DNA of 64,000 nucleotides from Helicobacter sp. 'house sparrow 1' (GTDB taxonomy: Bacteria; Campylobacterota; Campylobacteria; Campylobacterales; Helicobacteraceae), in assembly GCF_900199585.1 (NCBI RefSeq), contig NZ_FZQY01000001.1:36070-100069 (forward strand), written 5' to 3'. Within the stretch, counting starts at the first letter, position 1. Every line of letters starts with the position of its first letter. The notes beneath the pieces were generated by a model, which did not search any database, was not told the DNA's origin, and worked only from the letters and a program-made list of their open reading frames with translations. The translations under genes were made by a program, and so were the position numbers. Positions 42,376 to 52,086 of the stretch are shown here, one piece after another.

Positions 42376-43162
42376 TATAGATCAGCCAGACTTAATCCAT
42401 CGATTAAATAGAGAGAATCATAATATCCAAAAGTATCAATTTAAAACAATTGATAAGAATGAAATAAACACAAATTATGATCTTCCTAATGAAACAATAG
42501 ACACAATACAAAATCAAGAAAGTGCTGTTGGTGGAGCAGTGGAAAGCGTGAATAATTCTCTTGAAAAAGAGTTAATAGAAAAGCTTTTGCAAAAGACAGA
42601 TGAACTTTCCTCATCCTTAGCAAAAATGCAAATCCAAGTAGAAAAACAACAACTAGACCTTGAAGATCGCCTTGCACTTACAAAAAGCGATTCTTATAAA
42701 GAAGGTTTAAGAGATGGTGAGCAAAAAATAAAAAATGAGATGCTAGAAGAGATACAAAAAGAAAAGCAGGCGCTTATTAATGCAGTAATTAACTTGGAAA
42801 AAAGTTTGAGAAAATCAGAAGAAAGAATGCAGGAATTAGAAAAAGAACTTGCTCAAATTGCTGTAGATATAGCAAAGGAAGTGATTATAAAAGAAGTAGA
42901 GGAAAATAACCAAGAAGTGGCTTTGACTCTAGCAAAGTCTCTTATTGGTAGTGTTAAAGATGCTACAAAAATTCAATTGCGCGTAAATACTTTAGACTAT
43001 CCTTATTTAAGAGAAAATCTTGATCTTAAAAATATACAGCTGGAAGCTGATGATAATATTGCAAAGGGTGGTGTAGTAATCTCTTGTAGTAGCGGAAATA
43101 TAGATGGCAATATTCTTTCAAGATTTAAGATTTTAAAACAAAATATTTTGGAAAAAAATTAA
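42359..43162 (+). CDS. fliH: Flagellar export regulator FliH
   Basis: About 267 residues. The N-terminus is hydrophilic, the middle is a long coiled coil (DELSSSLAKMQIQVEKQQLDLEDRL), and the C-terminal VATP-synthase-E-like part reads ELAQIAVDIAKEVIIKEVEENNQEVALTLAK. FliH binds the export ATPase FliI. ATG 42359 lies six bases after AGGAG inside the fliG end; ATG 42353 and 42362 are alternatives. Confidence 0.87.
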   Translation: MMSLNDIDQPDLIHRLNRENHNIQKYQFKTIDKNEINTNYDLPNETIDTIQNQESAVGGAVESVNNSLEKELIEKLLQKTDELSSSLAKMQIQVEKQQLDLEDRLALTKSDSYKEGLRDGEQKIKNEMLEEIQKEKQALINAVINLEKSLRKSEERMQELEKELAQIAVDIAKEVIIKEVEENNQEVALTLAKSLIGSVKDATKIQLRVNTLDYPYLRENLDLKNIQLEADDNIAKGGVVISCSSGNIDGNILSRFKILKQNILEKN

Positions 43163-43166
43163 AAGA

Positions 43167-45005
43167 ATGCTTCTTCAAAAACCCATACAAGAATGTACGC
43201 TTGAAGAACTACAAGAAACTTGCTTAAAGATACGCCAAAGAATTTTAGAAGTTGTGAGTAAAAATGGAGGTCATTTAAGTTCTACTTTAGGTGCAGTTGA
43301 GTTAATAGTGGCAATGCATCATGTTTTTGATTGTAGTCAAAATCCTTTTATTTTTGATGTGAGTCATCAGGCTTATGCACATAAGCTTTTAACGGGAAGA
43401 TGGGATGCTTTTGATACATTAAGACAATTTGGGGGAATTAGTGGTTTTACAAAGCCAAGTGAGAGCAAGGATGATTATTTTATTGCAGGACATAGCTCTA
43501 CTTCTATATCCCTTGGTGTTGGGGTTGCTAAGGCATTTCATTTAGAGAAGAAAGAGGCTCTGCCTATTGTGTTAATTGGTGATGGTAGTATGAGTGCAGG
43601 TTTGGTATATGAAGCACTAAATGAATTAGGGGATCGTAAATACCCTATGATTATTATCTTAAATGATAATGAAATGAGTATCGCAAAGCCAATAGGGGCT
43701 ATTAGTAGATATCTTTCTAGCTTGATGAGTAGTAGTTTGTATCAAACAGTAAGGGAAGGAATCAAAAAAGTCTTAATCAAGATGCCAGAAGGTGCAACTT
43801 ATTTAGCAAAAAGGTTTGAGGAATCTCTAAAGCTGATTACACCTGGTATTTTATTTGAGGAGATGGGAATACACTATCTTGGTCCTATTGATGGGCATAA
43901 CTTGGAGTTGATTATCAATGCTTTAAGGATTGCAAGAGACATAAAGGTTCCTGTTTTAATTCATGCTCAAACAACTAAGGGCAAGGGGTATGAGTTAGCA
44001 GAAGGAAGATATGAGAAGTGGCATGGGGTTGGTGCTTTTGATATTAAAACAGGGCAGAGTCTTAAAAAAGAAACTCTATTAAGTCCTACAGAAATTTATG
44101 CCAATACCTTATTGGAGCTTGCGCAAAATGATGAAAAAATTGTAGGAGTTACTGCTGCAATGCCTACAGGAACAGGAATTTCAAAATTAATTGAGAAATT
44201 TCCATCTAGGTTTTGGGATGTAGCAATTGCAGAGCAACATGCTGTCACATCTATGTCTGCTATGGCAAAAGAAGGATTTAAACCTTTTGTAAGTATTTAT
44301 TCTACCTTTTTGCAAAGAGCCTATGATCAGATTATACATGATGCAAGTATTATGTCCTTACCACTTAAATTCGCAATTGATCGTGCAGGTATTGTGGGAG
44401 AGGATGGTGAGACGCATCAAGGACTTCTAGATATCGCATATTTGCGCACCATTCCTAATATGATTCTTTTTGCCCCTTTTGATAATTCAAGCTTAAAAGA
44501 GGCAGTTAGGTTTGCAACCACCATTGATAACGCTCCTTGTGCTTTTAGATATCCTAGAGGAAGGTTTGCAATTGAAGATGGTATTTTTAAGGCAGAAGGC
44601 TTTGAGTTAGGAAGATCAAGATTATTAAAAGAGGGGAGAGAATTTTTATTGGTTGGATATGGAAATGGTGTTGGTAGAGCCTATAAGGTTTTAAGTGAGT
44701 TAGAAAAAGAGGGGGTTTTCTGCGGACTGCTTGATTTGGCATTTATAAAACCCTTAGATAAGAACTTAAAAAATATTTTTGAAAAATATAAAAAAATTTA
44801 TGTATTTAGTGATAGCTATTTTTTAGGTGGTGTGGGCAGTGCTTTATTGGAGTATATGAGTAAAGAAAATTTTTTCATTCCACTGCATAGTTTTGAAATT
44901 AAGGATGAGTTTATCACACATGGTATGGTAGGTGATATTGAAGCAATGCTTGGGTTTGATAAATTTATGAGGGTAATTTTAGAAGATTATAAAGCTATGT
45001 TCTAA
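43167..45005 (+). CDS. dxs: 1-deoxy-D-xylulose-5-phosphate synthase
   Basis: 612 residues. ThDP binding and catalysis are shown by GGHLSSTLGAVELIVAMH, FDVSHQAYAHKLLTGR, GDGSMSAGLVYEALNE with NDNEMSI, and the second domain DVAIAEQHAVTSMSAMAKEG, FLQRAYDQIIHD and RAGIVGEDGETHQG. It joins pyruvate and glyceraldehyde-3-phosphate for isoprenoids. It follows fliH by four bases, a linkage conserved in H. pylori. Its end overlaps the converging radical-SAM gene by 11 bases. Confidence 0.96.
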   Translation: MLLQKPIQECTLEELQETCLKIRQRILEVVSKNGGHLSSTLGAVELIVAMHHVFDCSQNPFIFDVSHQAYAHKLLTGRWDAFDTLRQFGGISGFTKPSESKDDYFIAGHSSTSISLGVGVAKAFHLEKKEALPIVLIGDGSMSAGLVYEALNELGDRKYPMIIILNDNEMSIAKPIGAISRYLSSLMSSSLYQTVREGIKKVLIKMPEGATYLAKRFEESLKLITPGILFEEMGIHYLGPIDGHNLELIINALRIARDIKVPVLIHAQTTKGKGYELAEGRYEKWHGVGAFDIKTGQSLKKETLLSPTEIYANTLLELAQNDEKIVGVTAAMPTGTGISKLIEKFPSRFWDVAIAEQHAVTSMSAMAKEGFKPFVSIYSTFLQRAYDQIIHDASIMSLPLKFAIDRAGIVGEDGETHQGLLDIAYLRTIPNMILFAPFDNSSLKEAVRFATTIDNAPCAFRYPRGRFAIEDGIFKAEGFELGRSRLLKEGREFLLVGYGNGVGRAYKVLSELEKEGVFCGLLDLAFIKPLDKNLKNIFEKYKKIYVFSDSYFLGGVGSALLEYMSKENFFIPLHSFEIKDEFITHGMVGDIEAMLGFDKFMRVILEDYKAMF

Positions 45006-45930
45006 CCCTATAAAACCTTAATTGATTTACCTCTTCTGTGATAATTTTATTATCTTTTAAGAGATCTTGTAAAAAGACAAAAGCTTTTGTATCCAGAATT
45101 TTCTGTGCCTCGGTAATCTCAATGGGTCGTTTTTGAATAAGATGGTATAAATCATTGGGGGTTGTGATTGTTATTTTTTGCAGGTCATAGTCTTTTCGCG
45201 TGGGAATTGTTGTTTTAACATGAGGAATTTCTTTTTGAAAAAGTAAAAAAATAGAATTTAGCTCTTGAGAATCTAAAGGCTTTGCCTTAGAATATGCTGG
45301 AGGCCTATCAACTGTATTTAGATCAATTCTCTTTAGTTTAACTTGTTTTAAAAAGTCTATAAGATTTTGTAGATTCTCTAAAGAGTTGTTGATATCCTTA
45401 AGGAGCAGGATTTCAGCAATAAGATCTCCATTGTATATTTTTGAAAATTCTAAAATACCCTGTTTGATATTTTCAAGATTAATTTTATGATGAGGCCTAT
45501 CTATTCTTGAAAAAGTTTTAGTATCTGCACCATCAAAGGAAAACTTTACGATATCAAATAATAATAGTGCTTTTTGTACTTCTTTTTCTCCAAATCTTGA
45601 ACCATTGCTAAGAATTAAAGTTTTGATGTTTTGAGGTAATATTTTTTTAATTTCAAAAATTAGATTATAAAGATGAGGATAGAGTGTAGGCTCTCCATTT
45701 GCAGTGATAGTTAAAACATCAATGTGAGAGTCCAATTTATTTTTTAAGTGTTTTAATATAGTAGTAACCTCTATTGTATCCTGCATACTCTCTTGCGCTT
45801 TTTTTGCCTCAAGTTCGCAATAAAGGCAATCAAAATTGCATTGTTTTTTGGATGGTGAGAGGTCAATACCTAGAGAGTTTCCAAACCTCCTTGAGTAAAT
45901 AGGTCCAAAAATTATATTTTGTTCTAACAC
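44995..45930 (-). CDS. Radical SAM protein
   Basis: 311 residues. The 4Fe-4S cluster motif is CNFDCLYCELE (CxxxCxxC), preceded by GPIYSRRFGNSLGIDLSP. The SAM-binding ITANGEPTLYPHL and FSFDGADTKTFSRIDRP follow. It belongs to a family that H. pylori carries next to topA; the substrate is not established. GTG start overlaps the topA end by seven bases, so the two are probably translated together. Confidence 0.85.
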   Translation of the reverse strand: MLEQNIIFGPIYSRRFGNSLGIDLSPSKKQCNFDCLYCELEAKKAQESMQDTIEVTTILKHLKNKLDSHIDVLTITANGEPTLYPHLYNLIFEIKKILPQNIKTLILSNGSRFGEKEVQKALLLFDIVKFSFDGADTKTFSRIDRPHHKINLENIKQGILEFSKIYNGDLIAEILLLKDINNSLENLQNLIDFLKQVKLKRIDLNTVDRPPAYSKAKPLDSQELNSIFLLFQKEIPHVKTTIPTRKDYDLQKITITTPNDLYHLIQKRPIEITEAQKILDTKAFVFLQDLLKDNKIITEEVNQLRFYRVRT

Positions 45931-48113
45931 TCTTGTCTTTCCTTACACTTAATACATTCATATACTTCTTTGTTCCTATAAGTGCGTTTTGCGACCATAT
46001 AACCACATTTTTGACATTTTATTGCATCAGTGGGAGGATATTTTGAAACAAAAGTACATTTTGGATAATTGCTACAACCAAAAAAGTTACCTCTTTTGCT
46101 TCTTTTTTCTAAAATATTTCCACCACATTCAGGGCATTTAACATCAAGAGTAATGTTATTTTGGTTTAAAGATTTTGTATTTTTACAATTGGGATAGTTA
46201 CTGCAAGCTAAAAACTCTCCGTTTCTACCCATTTTTTTAATCATATTGGAACCACATTTTTCACATTTTTCAGAAGTGGAAAGATCAGCATCCTCTTTTT
46301 CTTCCTTTTTTGTATATTTGCACTTAGGATAACCGCTACAAGCAACAAATTCTCCAAACCTTCCATTGCGCTTGACTAAATCCTTACCGCAAGAAGGACA
46401 AGATTCTCCGGTTGGAATCGCAATTTTTTGAGAAGCAATATTCTTTTTTCCTGCTATTAGTTTTTCTTCAAATGGTTCATAAAAACTCCACAAGAGTTTT
46501 TGCCAATCCACCTTTTTTTCAGCAATATGATCCAAATCCTCTTCAAGCTTTGCAGTAAAATGACTATCTACAATTTCGTTAAAATGATGCTCTAGCATAT
46601 CTATAACTTTAAAGGCATTCTCTGTAGCAAAAATTTGTTTTTTTTCAATCTTAATATACTCGCGATTGGAAAGTAGTGCAATGGTTGGCGCATAGGTACT
46701 TGGTCTTCCAATTCCCAAACTTTCCATAGTCTTAATAAGGCTTGCTTCATTAAATCTTGCAGGAGGCTCTGTAAAATGTTCCTTGCTTGTAATTTCTTGA
46801 TGTTTTATAAAATCCCCTTCTTTGAGATTTGGTAATAACTTATCCTTATCTTCATTTCCAATAATTTTATAAAACCCATTAAAGACCAATTTACTCCCAC
46901 TGGCTTTAAAAATTCCGCTAGATGACTTGATAAAAATGCTTTGGCTTTCAAATTCAGCATCCACACTTTGAGACGCCAAAAAACGGTTATAAATAAGTGT
47001 ATAGAGTTTTAACTCATCATTACTTAAAAAATCTTTTGCAATATCTGGTGTAAAGTATAGATTTGTGGGTCTAATTGCTTCGTGCGCTTCTTGTGCATTC
47101 TTACTTTTATTGGCATAATTTTTTGCAATTTTAGGAACATAATCCTTTCCATAATCTCTAAGTAATATCTCTCTTGCTACTTCTTGTGCTTCTTTTGCAA
47201 TATTTAAGCTATCTGTTCTCATATAAGTGATTGCACCCATGATGCCCTCATTGGTTTGAATCCCCTCATAGAGTTTCTGAGCAATGCTCATTGTTTTGGT
47301 TGGAGAAAAACCCAAAACACTTGAAGCGCTTTGTTGTAGTGTAGAAGTCATAAAAGGGGGAGGGGTGGAGGTTTTTTTATTCTTTTTTTGGATGGAATAA
47401 ACCCTATACTCCTCTTTTTGTAAAATTTGCACCATCTCTTGTGTTTCTTTTTCGTCTTGAAGACTTAATTTATCTAGTTTTTTTTCCTTATATTCAACAA
47501 GGTCTGCAGTAATAGAGGATTTAAAAATGCCTTGAATATTAAAATATCTTATAGGTTTAAAGGCTCTGATTTCTTTTTCTCTATCTACTACAATTTTAAG
47601 TGTGCTACTTTGAACTCTTCCAGCACTCAACCCTCTTTGGATTTTGCTTGCAATAAGCCCACTTAATTTAAAGCCTACAATTCTATCAAGAAGTCTTCTT
47701 GCTTGCTGTGCATCCACCTTATCCATATCAATACTTCTAGGATTTTCTAAGGCATTTAAGATTGCATTTTTTGTAATTTCATGAAAAACTATTCTAGGAA
47801 ACTGACTAGCTTTTTTACCCAAAGTTTGAGTAATGTGATAACCAATTGCTTCACCTTCACGATCCTCATCGGTTGCTATATAAACTTGTTCTGCATCTTT
47901 AGCAAGTGCTTTAATTTTACTCACTATGTCTTTGTGATCACTAGATACCTTATATTCTGGAATAAACTTTTGGTCCTCAATTTTAATTCCAAAAACATTT
48001 TTAGGCAAATCTCTAATATGCCCCTTGGATGCAATGACTTCATAATCAGAATTTAAAAAAGTTTTAATAGTTTTAGCCTTTGCAGGGGATTCTACAATAA
48101 TTAATTTTTTCAT
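45924..48113 (-). CDS. topA: DNA topoisomerase I
   Basis: About 729 residues from ATG 48113 (MKKLIIVESPAKAKTIKTFL). The Toprim domain has VESPAKAKT and ATDEDREGEAIGYH. The active-site Tyr is in GAITYMRTDSLNIA. Four C-terminal zinc ribbons follow, for example CPSCGKDLVKRNGRFGEFVAC and CPECGGNILEKRSKRGNFFGC, shown in part. It relaxes negative supercoils. The frame extends to 48134, but the family begins at MKKL. It is divergent from flaB; in H. pylori, flaB transcription responds to supercoiling, and this neighbourhood is shared. Confidence 0.95.
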   Translation of the reverse strand: MKKLIIVESPAKAKTIKTFLNSDYEVIASKGHIRDLPKNVFGIKIEDQKFIPEYKVSSDHKDIVSKIKALAKDAEQVYIATDEDREGEAIGYHITQTLGKKASQFPRIVFHEITKNAILNALENPRSIDMDKVDAQQARRLLDRIVGFKLSGLIASKIQRGLSAGRVQSSTLKIVVDREKEIRAFKPIRYFNIQGIFKSSITADLVEYKEKKLDKLSLQDEKETQEMVQILQKEEYRVYSIQKKNKKTSTPPPFMTSTLQQSASSVLGFSPTKTMSIAQKLYEGIQTNEGIMGAITYMRTDSLNIAKEAQEVAREILLRDYGKDYVPKIAKNYANKSKNAQEAHEAIRPTNLYFTPDIAKDFLSNDELKLYTLIYNRFLASQSVDAEFESQSIFIKSSSGIFKASGSKLVFNGFYKIIGNEDKDKLLPNLKEGDFIKHQEITSKEHFTEPPARFNEASLIKTMESLGIGRPSTYAPTIALLSNREYIKIEKKQIFATENAFKVIDMLEHHFNEIVDSHFTAKLEEDLDHIAEKKVDWQKLLWSFYEPFEEKLIAGKKNIASQKIAIPTGESCPSCGKDLVKRNGRFGEFVACSGYPKCKYTKKEEKEDADLSTSEKCEKCGSNMIKKMGRNGEFLACSNYPNCKNTKSLNQNNITLDVKCPECGGNILEKRSKRGNFFGCSNYPKCTFVSKYPPTDAIKCQKCGYMVAKRTYRNKEVYECIKCKERQEC

Positions 48114-48193
48114 TTTTGTGCTCTTTTGTAACATATAAATTATAGGGGTTGGATTCTATCACATTTTTATCTTTTTTTTATCTTAACAAAAAA

Positions 48194-48208
48194 TGGAATG
48201 ATAATTGC
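48194..48208 (+). promoter_or_regulatory. Sigma-54 promoter of flaB
   Basis: TGGAATGATAATTGC has GG (48195-48196) and GC (48207-48208) separated by exactly ten bases, the -24/-12 geometry of RpoN promoters. It lies 45 bases before the flaB start. flaB is RpoN-dependent in Helicobacter. Confidence 0.85.
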
Positions 48209-48252
48209 TTTATCTCCTGCATTAACTTCAAAAAAAATGCAAAGGATGCAAA

Positions 48253-49797
48253 ATGAGTTTTAGGATAAATACGAATGTAGCAGCATTAAATGCGCATAGC
48301 ATAGGAGTTCAGACTAATAGAAGCATAGCTAATTCCTTGGAAAAACTTAGTTCGGGTCTAAGAATTAACAAGGCAGCAGATGATGCTTCAGGTATGGCTA
48401 TTGCTGATAGTTTGAGATCTCAAAGTGAAAGTTTAACACAGGCAATTAGAAATGCAAATGAGGCAATTGGTATTATACAAATTGCAGACAAGGCAATGGA
48501 TGAGCAATTAAAGATTCTTGATACTATCAAGACAAAAGCAATCCAAGCAGCACAGGATGGACAAAGTCAAGAATCAAGAAAATCTTTACAAAGTGATATT
48601 CAAAGATTAATGGAAGAGCTTGATAATATTGCTAATACTACAAGCTTTAATGGACAACAAATGCTCTCTGGTGCTTTCACTAATAAAGAGTTTCAAATTG
48701 GTGCTTATTCTAATACTACGATTAAAGCTTCAATTGGTTCTACAAGTTCAGATAAAATTGGCCATATTAGAATGGAAACTGCATCATTTGATGGGGCAGG
48801 TATGCTTGCTTCAGCTGCTGGAAGTAATCTTACAGAAGTAGCATTTAACTTTAAAGCTGTAGATGGAGTGAATAATTTTGAGCTTGAAACTGTAAAAATT
48901 TCAACATCTGCTGGAACAGGTATTGGTGCATTGAGTGAAGTTATTAATCGATTTTCTGATAAGTTGGGTGTAAAGGCAACTTATAATGTTATGGCTACTG
49001 GTAGCAGTCCTGTCTTATCTGGAACAGTGAGGGGATTGGAGATTAATGGTGTAAAAATTGGAACAGTTAATGATATTAGAAAAAATGATGCGGATGGTAA
49101 GTTGGTAAATGCAATCAACTCTGTAAAGGACCAAACAGGAGTAGAGGCTTCTTTAGATATCACAGGAAGAATCAACTTAAAATCAAATGATGGTCGCGCA
49201 ATTTCAATTCACGCAGAAGAAGATTCTGGCAAGGTATTTGGTGGTGGTAACTTTGTTGGTATCTCTGGAAATAATCATGCAATCATTGGTCGTTTAACGC
49301 TGATTAGAACTGATGCAAGAGATATTATTGTAAGTGGTGTAAATTTCTCACATGTAGGTTTCCACTCTGCTCAGGGTATTGCAGAGGCAACTGTAAATTT
49401 AAGACAGCTTAGAGGTATGTTTAGTGCAGATATCGCATCAGCTTCTGGAGCAAATGCAAATATTGCCCAAGCAGAATTAAATAGACAGGGGATTGGAGCA
49501 GGTGTTACAAGTCTTAAAGGTGCAATGGTAGTAATGGATATGGCAGATTCTGCAAGAGTTCAGCTTGATAAAATTAGAGCAGATATGGGTGCTGTTCAAA
49601 TTCAATTGCTTTCAACCATTAATAATATTTCTACAACACAAGTTAATGTAAAAGCCGCTGAGTCACAAATTAGAGATGTGGATTTTGCAGCAGAATCTGC
49701 TAACTTTTCTAAAAATAACATTCTTGCACAAAGTGGTAGCTTTGCATTAGCCCAAGCAAATGCAGTACAACAAAATGTTTTAAGACTTTTACAATAA
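48253..49797 (+). CDS. flaB: Flagellin B
   Basis: 514 residues, as in H. pylori FlaB. The conserved ends are [20 protein letters not shown] with [20 protein letters not shown], and the C-terminal [20 protein letters not shown] ending [12 protein letters not shown]. The middle includes [21 protein letters not shown] and [16 protein letters not shown], close to FlaB rather than FlaA in pattern. It is the minor filament protein, placed near the hook. A sigma-54 promoter lies upstream. The downstream Maf-type gene suggests that it is glycosylated, probably with pseudaminic acid. Confidence 0.95.
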   Translation: MSFRINTNVAALNAHSIGVQTNRSIANSLEKLSSGLRINKAADDASGMAIADSLRSQSESLTQAIRNANEAIGIIQIADKAMDEQLKILDTIKTKAIQAAQDGQSQESRKSLQSDIQRLMEELDNIANTTSFNGQQMLSGAFTNKEFQIGAYSNTTIKASIGSTSSDKIGHIRMETASFDGAGMLASAAGSNLTEVAFNFKAVDGVNNFELETVKISTSAGTGIGALSEVINRFSDKLGVKATYNVMATGSSPVLSGTVRGLEINGVKIGTVNDIRKNDADGKLVNAINSVKDQTGVEASLDITGRINLKSNDGRAISIHAEEDSGKVFGGGNFVGISGNNHAIIGRLTLIRTDARDIIVSGVNFSHVGFHSAQGIAEATVNLRQLRGMFSADIASASGANANIAQAELNRQGIGAGVTSLKGAMVVMDMADSARVQLDKIRADMGAVQIQLLSTINNISTTQVNVKAAESQIRDVDFAAESANFSKNNILAQSGSFALAQANAVQQNVLRLLQ

Positions 49798-49802
49798 TTT
49801 TT

Positions 49803-49824
49803 ATAAGGAGTTTTATCTCCTTAT
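49803..49824 (+). terminator. Hairpin between flaB and the Maf-type gene
   Basis: ATAAGGAG (49803-49810) and CTCCTTAT (49817-49824) are perfect eight-base arms around TTTTAT, directly after the flaB stop. It may trim expression of the downstream gene relative to flaB. Confidence 0.6.
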
Positions 49825-49839
49825 ATCTTAAGGATTTTT

Positions 49840-51732
49840 ATGGATATTTATACAAAAAATTTTAATGCCCTCAAACAAAAAGATCCTCTCTTAGCTTTAG
49901 CCCTATCTCAAGTAGAACCAAATAAAAAATTTGAAGTTTATATGGATGAAAATGATTCTGCAAATTTTAATCTCATTTTAAAAGAGACAATGCAACCACT
50001 TTTTACCCATAAACCACTGGAAGAAACATTACAAAAAATTACAGATTTTGTTTCCTATAGTTATTATCCCTACTTCTATTTTTATGGTCTTGGTAATGGG
50101 GTATTTTATAGGTTGCTTTTAGGAAATAAGCAAGTTAAAAGAGTTGTAGTTATTGAACCTGAGATTGAGATTTTATTTATTGTTTTAAATTTAGTAGATT
50201 TTGAAAAAGAGATTTTAGAAGATAGAATCATCTTGCTTTACGCTCCTTATTGCAATGATGTGATGATTAATTCTTTGTTTATGATGGATAAAAAAAGTAG
50301 GCTTTATGCCAAGGTCTATGACTTACATATTTTTAACTTTTTTTATGAGAAATACAAAGATAATATCATTGAAATCAATCAACACTTTATCAAAGCAATT
50401 GAACATAATGTAATTAGCGTAGGAAATGATGCAAATGATGCAATAATTGGATTAAAGCAACATATTTATAATCTTCCTGATATGTTAAAAACTCCTACTT
50501 TGATTAATCTAATTGATGAACTAAGAGATAGAGATACAGCAATCATTGTGTCCACTGGACCCAGTTTAAATAAGCAATTGCCACTACTAAAAGAAATTGC
50601 ACCCTATGCGACTTTATTTTGTATTGATGCATCTTTTCCAATCCTTTATAAAAATGGCATTAAGCCTGATGTAGTGTTGTCTCTTGAAAGAGTAGAGGCA
50701 ACTGCGAAATTCTATACACATACCCCAAAAGAAGCACAAAAAGATGTAATCTTTGCTATCACCTCAATTGTGCATCCTAAATTAAAAGATGCTATTACAG
50801 ATGGAATTAAGCAAATTAGTATGCGTCCATTTGGCTATACCAATATGTTTGGATTTCATAGATATGGTTATTTAGGCATTGGAATGAGTGCTGCAAATAT
50901 GGCATATGAAATGGTGGTACATTCTAGATTTAAGCGCTGTATTCTAATTGGCCAAGACTTAGCTTTTGGTGAGGATGGTAGCTCTCATGCTAAGGATGCA
51001 GTTTATGGAAGTGATGAAATTAAACCAAAAGAAAAGAAAATTTTTGTTGAAAAATATGGAGGTGGTGGGGAAGTAGAAACTACCTTGGTTTGGAAGTTAT
51101 TTTTACAATTTTTTGAAACAGATATTGCTCACACTCCTTATAAAATAGATGTGATTAATGCTACAGAGGGCGGGGCTAGAATCCACGGCAGTAGGGAAAT
51201 GTCTTTTAGGGATGCAATTGCATTAATTGACAAGAAGCCAAAGCTTCCAATTAAGCTAAAAAATCCTAATCAAAAAACCATTATAAAAAATATTTTACTT
51301 GCTAAGAAAAAGTGTGAAGATATTATCTCTTATGGGCAGAGAAAAAAAACTCAAATAGAGAAAGTTTTTCTAAAGGTAGCAAAGCTTACTGAAGAATTAG
51401 AAGAACTTAATGGTAAAAATGAACTGGATAAAATTGATTTTAAAAAGATAGAAAAAGTTAATATAGAAATTGATAGAATCAAGGATCTGTTTGATGATAA
51501 GAAATTTACGGATTATTTTAGTGATGCAATCCAATCTTATATCTTTCATCAAGAATTGGATATAGCAAGGATTTTGGTGCGTTATCCAGAGGATGAAATG
51601 CAAAAGAAGGCAAAGCAACTTGAATGGTTGTATGCACATAAGTATTGGCTATTTTCATTAGCAGGTGGTGTGGATTGTGTGATAAATATTGTTAAAGATA
51701 GTGTAGATTCACAAGAACAATTTCAAATTTAG
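49840..51732 (+). CDS. Maf-type flagellin glycosylation protein (DUF115)
   Basis: 630 residues. The N-terminal domain contains YFYFYGLGNGVFYRLLLGN and VVVIEPEIEILFIVLNLV. The central MAF_flag10 / MptE-like domain (about 220-430) reads RDTAIIVSTGPSLNKQLPLLKEI, FCIDASFPILYKNGIKPDVVLSLE and CILIGQDLAFGEDGSSHAKDAVYG. The C-terminal part is helical. Maf proteins attach pseudaminic or legionaminic acid to flagellin in Campylobacter and Helicobacter. The gene follows flaB, as the homologue does in H. pylori. Confidence 0.9.
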   Translation: MDIYTKNFNALKQKDPLLALALSQVEPNKKFEVYMDENDSANFNLILKETMQPLFTHKPLEETLQKITDFVSYSYYPYFYFYGLGNGVFYRLLLGNKQVKRVVVIEPEIEILFIVLNLVDFEKEILEDRIILLYAPYCNDVMINSLFMMDKKSRLYAKVYDLHIFNFFYEKYKDNIIEINQHFIKAIEHNVISVGNDANDAIIGLKQHIYNLPDMLKTPTLINLIDELRDRDTAIIVSTGPSLNKQLPLLKEIAPYATLFCIDASFPILYKNGIKPDVVLSLERVEATAKFYTHTPKEAQKDVIFAITSIVHPKLKDAITDGIKQISMRPFGYTNMFGFHRYGYLGIGMSAANMAYEMVVHSRFKRCILIGQDLAFGEDGSSHAKDAVYGSDEIKPKEKKIFVEKYGGGGEVETTLVWKLFLQFFETDIAHTPYKIDVINATEGGARIHGSREMSFRDAIALIDKKPKLPIKLKNPNQKTIIKNILLAKKKCEDIISYGQRKKTQIEKVFLKVAKLTEELEELNGKNELDKIDFKKIEKVNIEIDRIKDLFDDKKFTDYFSDAIQSYIFHQELDIARILVRYPEDEMQKKAKQLEWLYAHKYWLFSLAGGVDCVINIVKDSVDSQEQFQI

Positions 51733-51747
51733 TTTAAAGGTCAGATA

Positions 51748-52086
51748 GTGTTTGTGTATGGTATTAAAAATTGCAATAGTGTAAAAAAAGCAAGAGATTT
51801 TTTTGATACTCATAAGATCTCATATAATTTCATCGATTTTAAAAAAGAACCTCCAACCCTAAATAAAATTAAGGAATGGGTAGAAAAAATGGGTATTGAT
51901 ACTGTGATTAATAAAAAAGGTTTAACCTATAAAAAACTAGGCTTAAAGGACAAAAATATTACATTGGAAGAACAGATGAATTTATGTATCCAATATCCAA
52001 GCTTGATTAAAAGACCTGTTGTTGAAGATGATAAGAATCTTATATTTGGTTTTTGTGAGACAGATTATAGGGAAAAGTTTTTATAG
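51748..52086 (+). CDS. ArsC-family (YffB/Spx-like) protein
   Basis: 112 residues with a thioredoxin-like fold. FVYGIKNCNSVKKARDFFDTHKI has a single Cys in the CNSVKKA position, then FIDFKKEPPTLNKIKEWVE, NKKGLTYKKLG and PSLIKRPVVEDD. It has Cys-X-X-V/K rather than a full CxxC. The family holds arsenate reductases and YffB-type proteins; the YffB-like form is more likely here, and real arsenate activity is doubtful. GTG start after AAAGG. Stop directly precedes the next ATG. Confidence 0.75.
   Translation: MFVYGIKNCNSVKKARDFFDTHKISYNFIDFKKEPPTLNKIKEWVEKMGIDTVINKKGLTYKKLGLKDKNITLEEQMNLCIQYPSLIKRPVVEDDKNLIFGFCETDYREKFL

Noticed and set aside
48114..48134. Upstream start of topA at 48134
   Set aside because: It adds seven residues not found in the family; MKKLIIVESPAK is the usual N-terminus.
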